Assembly: GCF_019976975.1 (NCBI RefSeq)
Contig: NZ_AP024630.1
Coordinates: forward strand, 2,666,001 to 2,730,000
DNA: 64,000 nt
Origin: Arthrobacter sp. NtRootA1
GTDB lineage: Bacteria > Actinomycetota > Actinomycetes > Actinomycetales > Micrococcaceae
Direction of reading: 5' to 3'
Shown here: positions 35,632-44,980 of the stretch, piece after piece
Layout: each line of letters begins with the position of its first letter
How positions within the stretch are numbered: position 1 is the stretch's first letter
Program-made: the position numbers and the translations under genes
The notes under the pieces: model-generated
What the model saw: only the letters and a program-made list of their open reading frames with translations
Databases searched by the model: none
Told to the model about the DNA's origin: nothing

Positions 35632-37665
35632 CTAGGTTGAGGGGGACTTGGCCACGGCGATTTTGCGCAGCGGGGCTGCTGCCGCGGCCTGCGTCATCCT
35701 GTCGAGCAGGATGCCGAGGAATACGATGGCAAGGCCTGCGGCCAAGCCCTTGCCGAACAGCGAACTTTGGACAAAGCCGGCGACGACGTCGTACCCGAGT
35801 CCGCCTGCACCGACCAGAGCACCCACGACCACCATCGCAAGGACGTAGATCAGCCCTTGGTTGGCGGCGAGTGCCAGGGATTTCCTGGCCATCGGCAACT
35901 GGACCTTGGTAATGACCTGCCACGGGGTTGAGCCGGAAGAAATGGCAGCTTCGAGGACAGTGGGTGAGATCGCTGCGATGCCATCGGCCGTGATTTTGAT
36001 GGCGACGGGAGCTGCATAGATGATGCCTGCGATGATCGCCGTGAAACGGGTAGCGCCGAATAGTCCCAGGAACGGAACAAGGTAAACGAACGCGGGCATC
36101 GTCTGGCCGGCGTCGAGTATTGGCCGAAGGAGTTGGTCTACCCTTTGGGAACGGCCCATCGCGACGCCGAAGACCACACCAAGGACCATGACCAGCACGG
36201 TGGCCACCAGCGTTCCTGCGAGGGTGACCATGGAATCGCTCCAGAGGCCGAGGTAGATGATGACACCGAGGCAGGCAGTGGTAACGGCGGCCAGCTTCCA
36301 GCCGCCCAATGCGTAAGCCGCCAGGGCAATGACACCGACCAGGATGTAGAAAGGCGTGTCCGTGAGCAGGGACTGGAACGGGTTAAGGATTCCAGTGGTG
36401 ACCGATTCCCGCAGGGACACTGTGAACAGGGACAGGTTGCTCTGCATCCACTGGCTTGCCGAGCTTACGGCTTGGACGATTGCCGGGCCGATGTTGAAGT
36501 CTTTCGGGAAAGCCGCGGCCCACAGAGAGCTCCTGGACAACTGGACCATGACCAGGGCCACGGCCAGTGTCACGCCCAGGACGATGTATCGGTTCCTGCG
36601 CGAGATCCGGCCGGTCCGGGCAGCGCCCGGTTCCGCGCGGCGGCTGGCTGCAGTGGTCACCCGGTCCAGCACGATGGCGAGCAGGACGATGGAGAGGCCG
36701 GCATTTACTGCAGTACCGACGTCGAGCGATTGCAAAGCGCGGACAACAACCTGGCCGAGCCCTGGCGCGGCGATAAGTGCCGCAATAGTGACCATGGACA
36801 GGGCTGCCATCGTACTTTGGTTGATTCCCATGACAACGGTCCGCCTGGCCATGGGAAGCTGCAGGGTAAGTAGCCGCTGCAGGCCTGTAGTACCCAGCGA
36901 GTCCGAGGCTTCCCGGGTGTTCTCCGGGATACTCCGGATTCCGTGAGCCGTCAGGCGGATTACGGGAGGCGCGGCGTATATGACTGTAGCAATGACAGCC
37001 GAGGCCGGGCCGATGAGGAAGATGAGCGCCAGGGGGGCGAGGTAAACGAAGGTGGGCAGCGTCTGCATGAAGTCCAGTACCGGCGTGATCACCGTGGCAA
37101 CTCGGGTGGAGACGCCGGCGAGGATACCGACCGGGATCCCCACCAGGAGTGTCAGCAGCACCGCGGTGAGGACCAAGGCGAACGTGTAAGTGGCCTCAAC
37201 GAACAGACCCTGGAACCCTAAGAAAGTAAAGACGGCTACGGTCAGGAGGGCCACGCGGGCGTTCCCGACAGCGAATGCAATCCAGCCCAGCAGTCCTACG
37301 GTGCCAAACCAGCCAATTTCAGGCAGCCGCAGGCCGGTGGAACTTGCCGCAAAGAGCGTGATGAAGAGGTTGGCGACGTTGTCCACCACGGCCCGCAAGG
37401 GTGTGAAGATATACAGGAAGACCGGGTTGTCCGCCCTGTTGGCCGCGACCCAGGCGTTGAACTGGTTCAACGAGCGGTGCAGATCCGTCAGCTCGGAGGC
37501 AGGCAAAGTCAGAGTAGACGTACCGTGCAGGATCAGAAATCCCAGGATCCAGATGATGCCCGCGCCCACCAGCAAAATGGTGCGGCGACTGGGCAGGCGG
37601 CGCGGTTCCCTAACAGGGGAGGGTGAGGGCTGGACCTTTTCCTGATCCCGGACAAGCGTAGTCAT
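35632..37665 (-). CDS. Fused double permease of the betaine-type ABC importer
   Basis: 677 residues, about twice the usual ProW length. Two permease domains occur in one chain. The first has its docking loop at SDSLGTTGLQRLLTLQLPMAR (about residue 255), the second at ISSGSTPWQVITKVQLPMAR (about residue 580). Each half has VYLAP/VYLVPFLGLFG-type membrane segments. This replaces the usual homodimer by a single covalent pair. Its start shares a base with the ATPase stop. Confidence 0.88.
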   Translation of the reverse strand: MTTLVRDQEKVQPSPSPVREPRRLPSRRTILLVGAGIIWILGFLILHGTSTLTLPASELTDLHRSLNQFNAWVAANRADNPVFLYIFTPLRAVVDNVANLFITLFAASSTGLRLPEIGWFGTVGLLGWIAFAVGNARVALLTVAVFTFLGFQGLFVEATYTFALVLTAVLLTLLVGIPVGILAGVSTRVATVITPVLDFMQTLPTFVYLAPLALIFLIGPASAVIATVIYAAPPVIRLTAHGIRSIPENTREASDSLGTTGLQRLLTLQLPMARRTVVMGINQSTMAALSMVTIAALIAAPGLGQVVVRALQSLDVGTAVNAGLSIVLLAIVLDRVTTAASRRAEPGAARTGRISRRNRYIVLGVTLAVALVMVQLSRSSLWAAAFPKDFNIGPAIVQAVSSASQWMQSNLSLFTVSLRESVTTGILNPFQSLLTDTPFYILVGVIALAAYALGGWKLAAVTTACLGVIIYLGLWSDSMVTLAGTLVATVLVMVLGVVFGVAMGRSQRVDQLLRPILDAGQTMPAFVYLVPFLGLFGATRFTAIIAGIIYAAPVAIKITADGIAAISPTVLEAAISSGSTPWQVITKVQLPMARKSLALAANQGLIYVLAMVVVGALVGAGGLGYDVVAGFVQSSLFGKGLAAGLAIVFLGILLDRMTQAAAAAPLRKIAVAKSPST

Positions 37666-38702
37666 CAGGCCGCTGCTTCCGCTGGCTGCAGCACCGAAAG
37701 GATGCTGTCACGGTCGATCTGCCCGATTATCCTGCCTGCTTCGTCCTCCACGAGGACGGGGCCAGAGGAATGCATGACCGCTGATATGGCGTCGCGGATG
37801 ATCGTCCCCGAACTGAGGACCGGAGCATCCAGAGGCGTTCCATCCATCACGGGACGCATGATCCACTTCAAGGTCAGAACGTCCGCGCGGGGAACTTCGG
37901 ACACAAAATCCTCAATGTACTTATCGGCCGGGGATCCCACCAACTCATCCCCGGTGCCGCACTGGACCATCTCGCCGTTGCGCATGATCAGAATGCGGTC
38001 CCCGAGCTTGAGTGCCTCGGAAAGGTCATGGGTGACGAACACCATGGTCTTGCCCATTTCCTTGTGGAGCCGGATGACCTCGGCCTGCATGTCACGCCTG
38101 ATAAGGGGATCCAATGCCGAGAAGGGCTCGTCGAAAAGGATGGTGTCCGGATCGCCCGCCAAAGCCCGGCCAAGGCCAACGCGCTGCTGCATCCCGCCGG
38201 ACAGTTGGTCCGGATAGTGCTGTTCGTACCCCTTCAGCCCCACCAGTTCAATGATTTCCCGAGCCCGGCCGTAGCGCTCGTTCTTAGCCGCCCCGCGGAT
38301 CTGCAGCCCGTAGGATACGTTGTCCAAAACCGTCCGGTGGGGCAGGAGTCCGAAGTGCTGGAACACCATGGACATTTTCCGCCGTCGAAGTTCCCGCAGC
38401 TCCCCAACGCCTGCCTGCAGGACATCCTTGCCGTCCACCATTACCTGCCCTGAAGTGGGTTCAATAAGCCGGGTGAGGCAGCGGACAAGGGTTGACTTAC
38501 CGGATCCCGAAAGACCCATGACTACGAAGACCTCGCCCTTTGCGACGTCGAAACTTAGGTTGCGGACGGCCGCTACGCAGCCGGAGGCTGCCAACAGTTC
38601 AGCGGAGCTAAGGGACGAAAGCTGAGGATCGCCAGGGATCTTTTCACCAGCGGCGCCAAAAACCTTCCAGAGGTTCCGTACTGAGATGTCGGGGCTGTTC
38701 AT
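37665..38702 (-). CDS. Betaine-type ABC importer ATPase with C-terminal CBS-like module
   Basis: 345 residues; AGGAG seven bases before the chosen ATG. Walker A is GLSGSGKST, the signature [15 protein letters not shown], Walker [13 protein letters not shown], and the switch His lies in [11 protein letters not shown]. After residue 280 comes a regulatory tail ([20 protein letters not shown] and [18 protein letters not shown]), a CBS-type repeat as in OpuA/ProV proteins that sense ionic strength. First gene of the operon, followed by the double permease and binding protein. Confidence 0.92.
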   Translation of the reverse strand: MNSPDISVRNLWKVFGAAGEKIPGDPQLSSLSSAELLAASGCVAAVRNLSFDVAKGEVFVVMGLSGSGKSTLVRCLTRLIEPTSGQVMVDGKDVLQAGVGELRELRRRKMSMVFQHFGLLPHRTVLDNVSYGLQIRGAAKNERYGRAREIIELVGLKGYEQHYPDQLSGGMQQRVGLGRALAGDPDTILFDEPFSALDPLIRRDMQAEVIRLHKEMGKTMVFVTHDLSEALKLGDRILIMRNGEMVQCGTGDELVGSPADKYIEDFVSEVPRADVLTLKWIMRPVMDGTPLDAPVLSSGTIIRDAISAVMHSSGPVLVEDEAGRIIGQIDRDSILSVLQPAEAAA

Positions 38703-39197
38703 TGCTGTACTCCTGCTTATGGCGGCTCGAACCAATGGCCGGGCTTGAGTGGACGTCATGCTGCTTGCTTTTTCGCCGAAGTCACCCACTCGGCTTGGGG
38801 AAAGCTGGGGTTACGTCGGTGGAGGCAGCGCTCTCAACGTCATGCTCCAGACGCCCGCGGGCAAATCCTTGCGCGATGTCGCCAGGGCACTGTAAATCTT
38901 CTTCGCTGCGAACGGGCTTGATCCGCATGTGTGGCTGGTTGTGCATGCATCAACATCACCCGTAATACGCAACAGTGATGTATCTCACTCCTTGCTGTCA
39001 AGGGTTGGAAATAAGTAAAAACGATGGCCAACGCGCTTCATGAGCTCGACCCTCAAAAGGGCATGCCTGGCCGAGCCGAAGCCATCGCGTCACATTACGC
39101 CGATGCTCTTAGCGACGGGCAGCGGCCAAACCCTTGATTTCCAGGCAAATGCCGGAGACGGCGACCGGGCTCGACAACGCCGAGGCGGCCATGCGAT
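38703..39197. other. Intergenic region upstream of the betaine importer
   Basis: 495 bases between the LysR gene and the importer ATPase, both on the minus strand. It should hold the importer promoter; a TTGACA reads on the minus strand at 38998-39003 but without a convincing -10 box. The only gene candidate is a weak 37-residue plus-strand frame at 39024. Confidence 0.5.
39024..39137 (+). CDS. Possible 37-residue ORF, unsupported by a ribosome site
   Basis: The frame from ATG to TGA reads MANALHELDPQKGMPGRAEA followed by IASHYADALSDGQRPNP. It has protein-like composition but no Shine-Dalgarno site, so it may be a fragment of a lost gene. No family recognised. Confidence 0.22.
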   Translation: MANALHELDPQKGMPGRAEAIASHYADALSDGQRPNP

Positions 39198-40130
39198 TTA
39201 GAGGTCGTCTTCGGGCCGGGCAGTGAGAATCCGATTGGCGCTGAGCTGCAGGATGCCGAGCGACTCCTGGATCAGGGGCGATGTGATGCTCCCTCGGCGC
39301 ACTGCAGCGACAATGCGGCGTGACGGCTTGCCCCTGCCGGTAATACGCAGGCGAACTACGTTTTCTGCACCACGCAGCGGCGCCAGCCGCGGCAGCAGGC
39401 CCACGCCCAGCCCCGCGCCCACGAAGGCGATTTGGGTTTCCCACTCAACGGCCTCATGGGCAATTCGTGGAGTTACCCCCGCGGCGGTAAACGCCGCGGT
39501 GAAGAGGGAGTGGTACGTGGAACCGGCGGCCTCCGTGATCCAGGGTTCCGATGCCAGCTCTTGGAGAGTCACTGTTTCCCGCGATGCCAATGGATGGTCA
39601 GAGGGAATGATCACGTCCAGTGGGTCATCGAGCAGCACGGTCTGTTCGAAGCGCGGATCGTCCTCAGCGTACGTATCGGACTGCATGGCAACAATAACCG
39701 CGAGGTCGATCCGCTCGGCAACCAGCAAATCGAAGCAGCGGGCAGGATTGGCCTCGAGAACTTGCACCTCCAGCAGGGGACGTGTTGTGCGAAGGGTTGC
39801 GGCGAGCGGCGCCAGCAACTGGGCGGCCGCCGTCGAGAATCCTCCGAGGCCAAAATGTGACTGCACCTGGTCCCCGGCCTGCATGGCTGCCGCCCGTAGG
39901 CTCTCCCAGTCCGCAATGAGGGTGTCCGAACCGGCCACGAGAAAGCGGCCCGTGGCGGTCAGCCGCACCCCCCGGCCGTCCTTCGTCAACAGCTGCATTC
40001 CAAGCACGCGCTGGAGTTCCCGCAGCTGCGCGGAGACGGCAGAGGGAGAATAACCTGTGAGCTCCGCGGTGGCGCCAATGGTGCCGCAGCGGGCAAACAC
40101 TCGAAGTGTGATGAGTCTCGCATCGATCAT
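39198..40130 (-). CDS. LysR-family regulator, divergent from the Rieske oxygenase
   Basis: 310 residues from the ATG at 40130 (an ATG five codons upstream is possible). MIDARLITLRVFARCGTIGATAELTGYSPSAVSAQL is the winged helix, with a PBP2-like effector domain to the C-terminus. Its 5' end overlaps the palindrome ATGCAC-CTATT-GTGCAT at 40129-40145, the usual position for autorepression. It probably controls gbcAB and perhaps the betaine importer in response to the quaternary amine. Confidence 0.87.
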   Translation of the reverse strand: MIDARLITLRVFARCGTIGATAELTGYSPSAVSAQLRELQRVLGMQLLTKDGRGVRLTATGRFLVAGSDTLIADWESLRAAAMQAGDQVQSHFGLGGFSTAAAQLLAPLAATLRTTRPLLEVQVLEANPARCFDLLVAERIDLAVIVAMQSDTYAEDDPRFEQTVLLDDPLDVIIPSDHPLASRETVTLQELASEPWITEAAGSTYHSLFTAAFTAAGVTPRIAHEAVEWETQIAFVGAGLGVGLLPRLAPLRGAENVVRLRITGRGKPSRRIVAAVRRGSITSPLIQESLGILQLSANRILTARPEDDL

Positions 40131-40145
40131 GCACCTATTGTGCAT
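40129..40145. promoter_or_regulatory. Palindrome at the LysR start codon
   Basis: ATGCAC-N5-GTGCAT, perfect six-base arms, covering the LysR translation start region. Candidate autoregulatory site. Confidence 0.5.
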
Positions 40146-40161
40146 GGTTATCTTCTAAATG

Positions 40162-40183
40162 TTGCGCTTTTGTTGCAGCGCAA
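40162..40183. promoter_or_regulatory. Candidate LysR activation site upstream of the Rieske gene
   Basis: TTGCGC-N10-GCGCAA has perfect six-base arms, about 110 bases before gbcA and just upstream of TTGTCT. Spacing and position fit a LysR binding site. Confidence 0.5.
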
Positions 40184-40293
40184 TCGTCCCTACTCTCTTG
40201 TCTACAAGGATTTTGAATACAACATCGGTTGCACCCAAGCACCCTTGGTCGCCATGAATCGCACGCTAACCCAGGCCTCCCGGGAGGAAACAC

Positions 40294-41595
40294 ATGTCTG
40301 CTCCAGTCTTGCCCCTCAATTCACGCGGAAAACTCGCTTCATCATTGCCTGCAGAGCAGCTGGCAGAGATCAGCGAGTTGTTCGAGTTCCGGCGCACGGG
40401 GTACTCCCTCGATGCCCCCTTCTACACAGACCCCACAGTTTTCAAGATCGACATGGAGGCCATTTTCGGCCAGCACTGGATCTTTGCCGGCAGCATTGCA
40501 GAACTCCCGGAGCCGGGTGACTACATCACTGTGGACTATGGCCCCTACTCGCTGATTGTGCTGCGCAACGACGACGGCGGCGTGAACGTCCTGCACAACG
40601 TGTGCCGCCACCGTGGCGCCCGCGTCCTGACCGAAGCTGCCGGATCCACCGGCAACCTCGTCTGTGGCTACCACTCCTGGACCTATTCCCCGGAAGGTAA
40701 CCTGATCCACGCCTCCGCTCCCGGCGAGGCCAAGTTCGACAAGAACTGCTTCGCCCTCAAGCGTGCCCACAGCCGCGAAGTTGCCGGCCTCATTTTCGTC
40801 TGCATCGCTGACGAACCGCCGACGGACTTTGACGAGACCTCCAAGATCTTCGAGCCCTACCTCGCGCCCCACGATCTGTCCAAGACGAAGATCGCCTACC
40901 AGCAGAACATCATCGAAGAGGGTAACTGGAAGCTCGTCATGGAGAACAACCGTGAGTGCTACCACTGCGACGGGCACCCGGAACTCGCCTGCTCGCTCTT
41001 CCCCACGTGGGGCCTGACAGAGGGCCTGATTCCGACGCACCTTGAGGAGGTGTGGGACCGCAACAAGGAAGCGCAGTCCTCGCTTGAGGAGCGTTGCCGC
41101 CGCTACGGCTTGCCTTACGAGGTGGTTGAGGAACTGGACACCCGCATTGCCGGAATCCGCATCTCCCGCGAATCCCTGGACGGCGAAGGCGAATCGTTCT
41201 CGGCCGACGGACGCCGGCTGTCCAAGAAGCTGCTCGGTGACCTGCCCGACTTCCGCCTTGGCCGCTGCTCGATGCACCTGCAGCCCAACAGCTGGTTCCA
41301 CTTCTTGGGCGACCACGTAATCACGTTCGGTGTCTTCCCGATCAATGAGCACCAGTCCCTGGTCCGCACCACCTGGCTGGTAGCTGACGACGCCGTGGAG
41401 GGCGTTGACTACGACCTCGACAAGCTGACCTACACCTGGAAGCAGACCAACCTGCAGGACAAAGCGTTCGTGGAGCTGTGCCAGCAGGGCGCCGGCAGCC
41501 CTGCCTACGAGCCCGGCCCGTACATGAAGAGCGAATACCAGGTTGAGGCGTTCATCAACTGGTACGTACAGCGTGTCCAGGAGCACCTGGCATGA
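40294..41595 (+). CDS. gbcA: Rieske monooxygenase, glycine-betaine/proline-betaine demethylase type
   Basis: 433 residues; GGGAGG upstream of the ATG. Rieske cluster ligands: CRHRGARVL (C-x-H) and CGYHSW (C-x2-H) near residues 105-130. The mononuclear iron site is in NNRECYHCDGHPEL (Glu/Asp bridge and two His). Length and motifs fit the oxygenase of glycine-betaine monooxygenase (GbcA) or stachydrine demethylase. The reaction is O2-dependent oxidation of an N-methyl group with release of formaldehyde. The partner reductase is fused by overlap (ATGA), and the betaine importer is next door. Dimethylglycine and sarcosine steps are not in the window, so the substrate (betaine or stachydrine) stays open. 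Confidence 0.87.
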   Translation: MSAPVLPLNSRGKLASSLPAEQLAEISELFEFRRTGYSLDAPFYTDPTVFKIDMEAIFGQHWIFAGSIAELPEPGDYITVDYGPYSLIVLRNDDGGVNVLHNVCRHRGARVLTEAAGSTGNLVCGYHSWTYSPEGNLIHASAPGEAKFDKNCFALKRAHSREVAGLIFVCIADEPPTDFDETSKIFEPYLAPHDLSKTKIAYQQNIIEEGNWKLVMENNRECYHCDGHPELACSLFPTWGLTEGLIPTHLEEVWDRNKEAQSSLEERCRRYGLPYEVVEELDTRIAGIRISRESLDGEGESFSADGRRLSKKLLGDLPDFRLGRCSMHLQPNSWFHFLGDHVITFGVFPINEHQSLVRTTWLVADDAVEGVDYDLDKLTYTWKQTNLQDKAFVELCQQGAGSPAYEPGPYMKSEYQVEAFINWYVQRVQEHLA

Positions 41596-43001
41596 TTGAA
41601 CTCCTCACTCAGACGGCAATCCAGGAACCGCAGCGCATTCGCGGTCTTGAGATGCCCTGGAACAGGGTGATGGGAAGCACCGAGGCACCCGCCCGTGCGG
41701 CCCGTGCCCTGGGCCCCTGGCACCCTCAGGAGTTCACGGCTGAATGCGTGGAAACCGTTCCGGAAGCGGGCGGCCTCATGACGTTCGTCTTCCGGCGCTG
41801 CGACGGAGCGCCCCTGGCGTTCCGCGCAGGGCAGTACGTGAACGTCGCCTTCCCAGTGAACGGCGAGGACCAGGAACCGGTGGACCGCAGTTACTCGCTC
41901 TCCAGTTCGCCCACCGAGCCGTGGACTTTCAGCATCAGCGTCAAGCGCGACGCCGGCGGCCTGGTTTCGCCGTGGGTGCACGAAAACGTCAAGCCCGGTA
42001 CCGTCCTGGAGATGCTCGGCCCGGTTGGCGCGTTCCACCTGCCCGATGCAGACCGGCGTGCTCGTTACCTCTTGCTCGCTGCTGGAGCCGGCATCACGCC
42101 CATCATGTCCATGGTGCGGACCATCCACTCGCTGCCGGGGCATGCTGACGTAATTGTCCTCTACCATGGAGCGGAAGCCGGCGGTTTTGCCTTCCACCAG
42201 GAATTGGCCTACATCGCGTCCGTGGACTCGCGCGTTAAGGTCTTCTATTCCCTGGGTGACCGCGGCCTGCCCGAGGGCTGGGAAGGACTCACCGGAAGGC
42301 TAACGGCTGCCATGCTCGACGAGGTGGCCCCCGATGCCAACGGCCGTCAGGTCTATGCCTGCGGTCCCGAGGGCTACCTCAATACCGCCACCGAGCTCCT
42401 CAAGAAGGTGGGCGTCGACGATACCTCCATCTACATGGAGTTCTTCACCGGCGACCGCCAGACGCTCCTTGAATACCAGGCGGAGCTGGCGCACGCAGCG
42501 GACATAGCCGAGGAAATCGCAGAGGAAATCGCCGATTCCGCCGAGGACTACTTTGAAAGCCAGCCGTCGGCTTTCGGGCTCTACGAGCCCGGCTACGACG
42601 CCGAGGGAACCGTGAAGGCCACAGGACTGCCGCTGGAAACCGTGGACCCGGACGCCCCCGAAGCCACCGAGGGCGATTCAGGCGCGGGGCCAGAAGCCGT
42701 AACCCCTGATGCCTCGAGCTTCAACACGGTGGGAACCGGAAGCCTCACCCTGTCCTTCATGCGCACCGGCGTCAATGTGCGGATCGACCCCACCGAACAC
42801 ATCCTTGAGGTGGCGCAACGTGCGGGTGTCCGGATCGGCGCGAACTGCAAGGAAGGGATGTGCGGCTCCTGCAAGGTTGTAAAGCTTTCAGGGGAAGTGG
42901 AGATGAACCACCAGGGTGGGATCCGGGCCCGGGAAATCGCGGCAGGCAAGTTCCTGCCCTGCTGCTCCACAGCCCAGACGGACATGGTGATCGATGCCTA
43001 G
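41592..43001 (+). CDS. gbcB: FAD/[2Fe-2S] reductase of the Rieske demethylase
   Basis: 469 residues. FAD domain: DRSYSLSSSP with the RxYS motif near residue 100. NAD domain: LLLAAGAGITPIMSM. C-terminal plant-type ferredoxin: GANCKEGMCGSCKVVKL with a last Cys in FLPCCS. Between them lies an acidic linker of about 90 residues (EEIAEEIADSAEDYFESQPS), longer than usual. It passes electrons from NAD(P)H to the Rieske oxygenase. The start overlaps the gbcA stop by four bases. Confidence 0.9.
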   Translation: MIELLTQTAIQEPQRIRGLEMPWNRVMGSTEAPARAARALGPWHPQEFTAECVETVPEAGGLMTFVFRRCDGAPLAFRAGQYVNVAFPVNGEDQEPVDRSYSLSSSPTEPWTFSISVKRDAGGLVSPWVHENVKPGTVLEMLGPVGAFHLPDADRRARYLLLAAGAGITPIMSMVRTIHSLPGHADVIVLYHGAEAGGFAFHQELAYIASVDSRVKVFYSLGDRGLPEGWEGLTGRLTAAMLDEVAPDANGRQVYACGPEGYLNTATELLKKVGVDDTSIYMEFFTGDRQTLLEYQAELAHAADIAEEIAEEIADSAEDYFESQPSAFGLYEPGYDAEGTVKATGLPLETVDPDAPEATEGDSGAGPEAVTPDASSFNTVGTGSLTLSFMRTGVNVRIDPTEHILEVAQRAGVRIGANCKEGMCGSCKVVKLSGEVEMNHQGGIRAREIAAGKFLPCCSTAQTDMVIDA

Positions 43002-43036
43002 CTTCGTCCAGCCGCGGGAATAGCTACGGAGTCTCC

Positions 43037-43204
43037 ATGAACGAAGATGGACCCACATCCTTGGGCTCCTTCACCAATCAGGGAAACCGGGGGACAGGTA
43101 GCGTTGCCACGGTTGCAGCTAAAAGTCGAGTACAGACTACTCGTGCACCAAGACTGCCTGCTGGTCTTTACTGGATGCAGCGGATCCCAAATAACTGCCA
43201 ATAA
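43037..43204 (+). CDS. Possible 55-residue ORF downstream of gbcB
   Basis: CGGAG lies five bases before the ATG. The product (MNEDGPTSLGSFTNQG and onward) has no recognised domain or hydrophobic segment. It could be a small gene of the betaine operon or chance. Confidence 0.25.
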   Translation: MNEDGPTSLGSFTNQGNRGTGSVATVAAKSRVQTTRAPRLPAGLYWMQRIPNNCQ

Positions 43205-43246
43205 CCCCCAACGTTTGGCGGTTGGTGCCCAGGGGTTCCGTCGGCC

Positions 43247-43284
43247 AGGGCCGGACAACTGCAGCAATGCAGATGTCCGGCCCT
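43247..43284. terminator. Terminator between gbcB and the aldehyde dehydrogenase
   Basis: AGGGCCGGACA pairs perfectly with TGTCCGGCCCT across 16 bases that contain a further GCA/TGC pairing. It serves both convergent genes. The rest of the 307-base gap has only the weak ORF at 43037. Confidence 0.82.
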
Positions 43285-43308
43285 TAGCCTGCCCACGACG
43301 GCGGTACG

Positions 43309-44796
43309 CTAGGCCGTGGCGCGTCGGGCCACGTTGTAGAAGCGGATGTTCTCGTATTCTTCGAGGCCTTCGGCGCTTCCTTCGCGTCCGAGGCCTGACT
43401 GCTTGACGCCTCCGAAGGGGGCGGCTGCGTTGGATGGGACGCCTTGGTTGATGCCGATGATTCCTGTCTGGAGACTGTCGGCGACGTTGAGGGCGCGGTC
43501 CAGGTTCTCGGTGAAGACGTAGCCGGCGAGGCCGAATTCTGTGGCGTTGGCGCGGTCGATTACTTCGGCTTCGGAGCTGAAGCGCTGTATCGCGGCGATG
43601 GGGCCGAAAATCTCGGACTGGGCGACGTCGGAATCTTCCGTAACGCGGTCCAGAACGGTTGGGGCGAAGAAATTGCCTGCGGAATCGTATCCGTGTCCGC
43701 CGGTGAGCAGTGTGGCTCCCAACGCCACGGCGTTCTGGGTGTAGGCCTGCATCTGGGCGACGGCACGGTTATCGATCAGCGCGCCGAGTCCTGTCTGCTG
43801 TGCGAGGCCGCTTCCCACAGCGACCTGTGCGAAGCGTTCGGTGAGCGCTGCTACGAAGTCATCCGCTATTTCGTCCTGGACGTAGATCCGGTTGGCTCCA
43901 ATGCAGGACTGGCCGCCGTTGCGGAGTTTCGCGGCGAACGTTCCATCCACGGCCCGCTGCAGATCGGCGTCGTTGAAGACGATGAGCGGGGCGTTGCCGC
44001 CAAGCTCCATTGAGCTGCGGAGGACGTTCTGGGACGCGAGCTTCAGGAGCTGGCGTCCTACCGGCGTCGATCCGGTGAAAGAAACTTTCCTGACTCTGGG
44101 ATCGAGCAGGACGGCTTCGCTGAACGCACCTGATTTTGAGGTCGTGATGACCTGGATCAGTTCTTCCGGTACCCCCGCCTCGATGGCGAGTTGAACGGCA
44201 AAGTACGTCGTTAGGGGAGTGAGGGTCGCTGGCTTGATGACCACGGGGCATCCCGCAGCCAGGGCGGGTGCGATTTTTCGGGTGGCCATCGCCAGGGGGA
44301 AATTCCATGGCGTGATCAGGACCGCCAGGCCGACGGGGGAGCGGCGTGTCAGCAGGCTCGCACCGCCATCGGGCGTTTCGCGGAAGTTCCCTGCCGGGCG
44401 GACTGCTTCCTCGGCGTACCAGCGGACGAAGTCGGTACCGTATTTGACCTCGCCGCGGGCTTCGGCGAGCGGCTTGCCCATTTCGCGGGAGATCAGGTGG
44501 GCGAGGTCTTCGGTGTGTTCAACGAGTTTGGCGTACCAGGCGTGCAGCACGTCGGCGCGCTGGCGAAGGGAGCTCTTGGCCCAGGCCGTTCCAGCCTTGT
44601 CGGCCGTCGCAACAGCTTCCAGTGCGGCCTCAACATCGGCGTCGGGGACGTGGGCTATGGTTTCGCCTGTCGCGGGGTCCTGGACTGCGATGCCGGAGCT
44701 GGGAAGGCCGATGGATTGGATGACGGCATCCGCGTGTTTCAGGCTGGCGGAGTCAGCCTCAATCAGGGGTGCAGCGACGTCGGATATAAGGCTCAT
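43309..44796 (-). CDS. gabD: Succinate-semialdehyde dehydrogenase (NAD(P)-dependent)
   Basis: 495 residues. The aldehyde dehydrogenase core is intact: ITPWNFPLAMATRKIAPALAAG, FTGSTPVGRQLL, the general-base Glu in MELGGNAPLIVF, the nucleophile Cys in GGQSCIGANRIYV, and IFGPIAAIQRF. The KPLAEARGEVKYG segment and NQGVPSNAAAPFGGVKQSG tail fit the SSADH group. It would feed the TCA cycle from 4-carbon semialdehydes. A LysR gene lies just upstream in the same direction. Another short semialdehyde is possible as substrate. Confidence 0.87.
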   Translation of the reverse strand: MSLISDVAAPLIEADSASLKHADAVIQSIGLPSSGIAVQDPATGETIAHVPDADVEAALEAVATADKAGTAWAKSSLRQRADVLHAWYAKLVEHTEDLAHLISREMGKPLAEARGEVKYGTDFVRWYAEEAVRPAGNFRETPDGGASLLTRRSPVGLAVLITPWNFPLAMATRKIAPALAAGCPVVIKPATLTPLTTYFAVQLAIEAGVPEELIQVITTSKSGAFSEAVLLDPRVRKVSFTGSTPVGRQLLKLASQNVLRSSMELGGNAPLIVFNDADLQRAVDGTFAAKLRNGGQSCIGANRIYVQDEIADDFVAALTERFAQVAVGSGLAQQTGLGALIDNRAVAQMQAYTQNAVALGATLLTGGHGYDSAGNFFAPTVLDRVTEDSDVAQSEIFGPIAAIQRFSSEAEVIDRANATEFGLAGYVFTENLDRALNVADSLQTGIIGINQGVPSNAAAPFGGVKQSGLGREGSAEGLEEYENIRFYNVARRATA

Positions 44797-44942
44797 CGGT
44801 TCTCTCTTTCGGTAATGGCCTGGTAGATGGCGGCACGAACGCGCACATCATCAACGGATGATCTGCGTCTCGCCGCGACCGATAACCAACGCATGATGGT
44901 TTCGTGCCTGAAGCAAATGTAACTACCTTGAAAAGTAAATAA

Positions 44943-44980
44943 AAGCGAACCTTTTTGAAGTGTATATGTAAGGTTTGCTT
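44943..44980 (-). terminator. Rho-independent terminator of the LysR gene
   Basis: On the minus strand AAGCAAACCTT pairs with AAGGTTCGCTT (one G-T type mismatch) and is followed by a T-rich tract. It begins at the LysR stop codon. Confidence 0.75.

Noticed and set aside
40342..41586. 414-codon minus-strand frame opposite gbcA
   Set aside because: Antisense shadow; the plus strand encodes a clear Rieske oxygenase with all ligands.
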